The notes under the pieces are model-generated. The model was given only the letters and a program-made list of their open reading frames with translations. It had not been told where the DNA came from and did not search any database. The translations under genes were made by a program, and so were the position numbers. From an uncultured Erysipelotrichaceae bacterium (lineage in GTDB: Bacteria; Bacillota_I; Bacilli_A; Erysipelotrichales; Coprobacillaceae): a DNA stretch of 5,934 nt. The stretch is taken from the NCBI GenBank assembly GCA_900317015.1, contig ONFH01000293.1, positions 1-5,934 of the forward strand, in the 5' to 3' direction. Shown one piece after another: positions 5,173-5,934 of this stretch (its first letter is position 1; each line of letters starts with the position of its first letter).

Positions 5173-5934
5173 ATGAAACAAAAGAAATCACATGGCTTAT
5201 TGATTGCCATTATTGTTATTGCTTTAATTGTTGCAGGCGGAGGCGCTTTTGCCTGGTATATTAAAAAGAAGTTATTCAATACCGATTATATCGGCTGTTA
5301 TGAAAAGATTCGCAAGCTTGAAAAGAGCTATGATGGAAAGAATACATCACAGACTGGTGATATTGCTTTATTAAAATCACTGGTGACAAAGGAAAAAGGT
5401 GTGAAAGTCACCGGAGAAACAGATCGTACGATCAAGGTCAAAGGTTTTGATCCCTATGGTGGAACGGTTACGTTTATCTTAAATGGAAACAAAGTGATGG
5501 GACGCTGTGCGAAACATGAAGGTAAGTATTTAAAAGATGCAAGCTACGGGAAAAGCGTATATCGTCATGCCGTTTATCTAACACAGACGTTTGAATCCAA
5601 TACGCCATTAAATAATCAGAATCTTCAGGCTGCTTCCTTCTATTATGAAAGTGGCAGTCATAATGGCTCTTATCGTCAGGTCATTATTCACAAAAAACAC
5701 TATGCCGTGATGCCTTACTATGATGCAAAATTAAAGAAGGTCACATGTTTCTTAGTGAAGAATGTCAATCCTTACAAGGCTGATGGGGCGACATTAAAAG
5801 TGGTTACTCATGCCGATGGCATCTATGTCCCATCCAAAGATCGATGGGCTTTAGGATCCTATGATCTCACAAAAGATGTCACACCAACAGGCAAGCTTGT
5901 GAAATCGACAAATTATGAATTTCCAGAACAGGAG
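5173..5934 (+). CDS. Membrane-anchored or exported protein of unknown function (partial, runs off the right edge)
   Basis: I do not recognise this protein. An open frame of 254 codons starts at ATG 5173, seven bases after AAGGGAG (5159-5165), and has no stop before the window ends. Residues 1-7 are basic (MKQKKSH), 9-30 are a hydrophobic segment (LLIAIIVIALIVAGG...), and KKK follows at 31-33. This is a signal anchor, or a signal peptide if AFA at 25-27 is cut, so the rest would lie outside the membrane. The visible ectodomain is rich in Lys, Tyr, Gly and Thr, looks beta-rich, and has three cysteines (C42, C112, C192). There is no catalytic motif, LPxTG motif or lipobox in view. The 12-base gap and lack of a terminator after rel make co-transcription with rel likely. 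In Bacillus the gene after rel is dtd, so this is a lineage-specific neighbour. Codon use resembles that of its neighbours, with no sign of recent transfer. Confidence 0.85.
   Translation, partial: MKQKKSHGLLIAIIVIALIVAGGGAFAWYIKKKLFNTDYIGCYEKIRKLEKSYDGKNTSQTGDIALLKSLVTKEKGVKVTGETDRTIKVKGFDPYGGTVTFILNGNKVMGRCAKHEGKYLKDASYGKSVYRHAVYLTQTFESNTPLNNQNLQAASFYYESGSHNGSYRQVIIHKKHYAVMPYYDAKLKKVTCFLVKNVNPYKADGATLKVVTHADGIYVPSKDRWALGSYDLTKDVTPTGKLVKSTNYEFPEQE

Overview
The window looks like ordinary chromosome of a low- to moderate-GC Bacillota bacterium. It carries the conserved block (ComN-like regulator) - recJ - apt - rel, all on the + strand, with AGGAGG-type ribosome binding sites and intrinsic terminators. 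The very short RecJ (544 aa, without the long C-terminal extension of Bacillus-type RecJ) and the absence of a dtd/hisS pair directly after rel point away from Bacillus itself. An Erysipelotrichia-like gut Firmicute is my guess, and it is an inference only.

Layout. Positions 1-260 are non-coding: a large hairpin with a T-run (24-79, probably the terminator of an upstream gene), then a promoter zone, then a good sigma-A-type promoter (207-235) for a 96-aa ComN-like protein (261-551). A terminator whose stem contains the stop codon of that gene runs straight into the ribosome binding site of recJ (590-2224). recJ ends in its own terminator. A 154-base intergenic region then holds a clear promoter for apt (2379-2897). 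After apt comes another terminator that abuts the ribosome binding site of the bifunctional (p)ppGpp synthetase/hydrolase rel (2944-5160). Twelve bases after rel starts a membrane-anchored or exported protein of unknown function that runs off the right edge (5173-5934).

How the genes fit together. Apt salvages adenine to AMP. Rel makes and degrades (p)ppGpp from GTP/GDP and ATP, so apt and rel both bear on the purine nucleotide pool, and their adjacency is widely conserved in Bacillota. RecJ is a housekeeping single-strand 5'-3' exonuclease of recombination and repair. The ComN-like protein is a small post-transcriptional regulator family member normally found in this neighbourhood.

The most interesting feature is regulatory. 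The two convincing promoters in the window, in front of the ComN-like gene and in front of apt, each carry an odd-centred palindrome laid over the -35/spacer region, and the two palindromes are near copies of each other (14 of 17 positions when the centre base is read on either strand). This looks like a shared operator for one unidentified repressor. A second theme is that recJ and rel have no visible promoter of their own and sit directly behind terminators, so their expression appears to depend on read-through. I found no mobile element, CRISPR array, tRNA, rRNA or novel multi-gene system.
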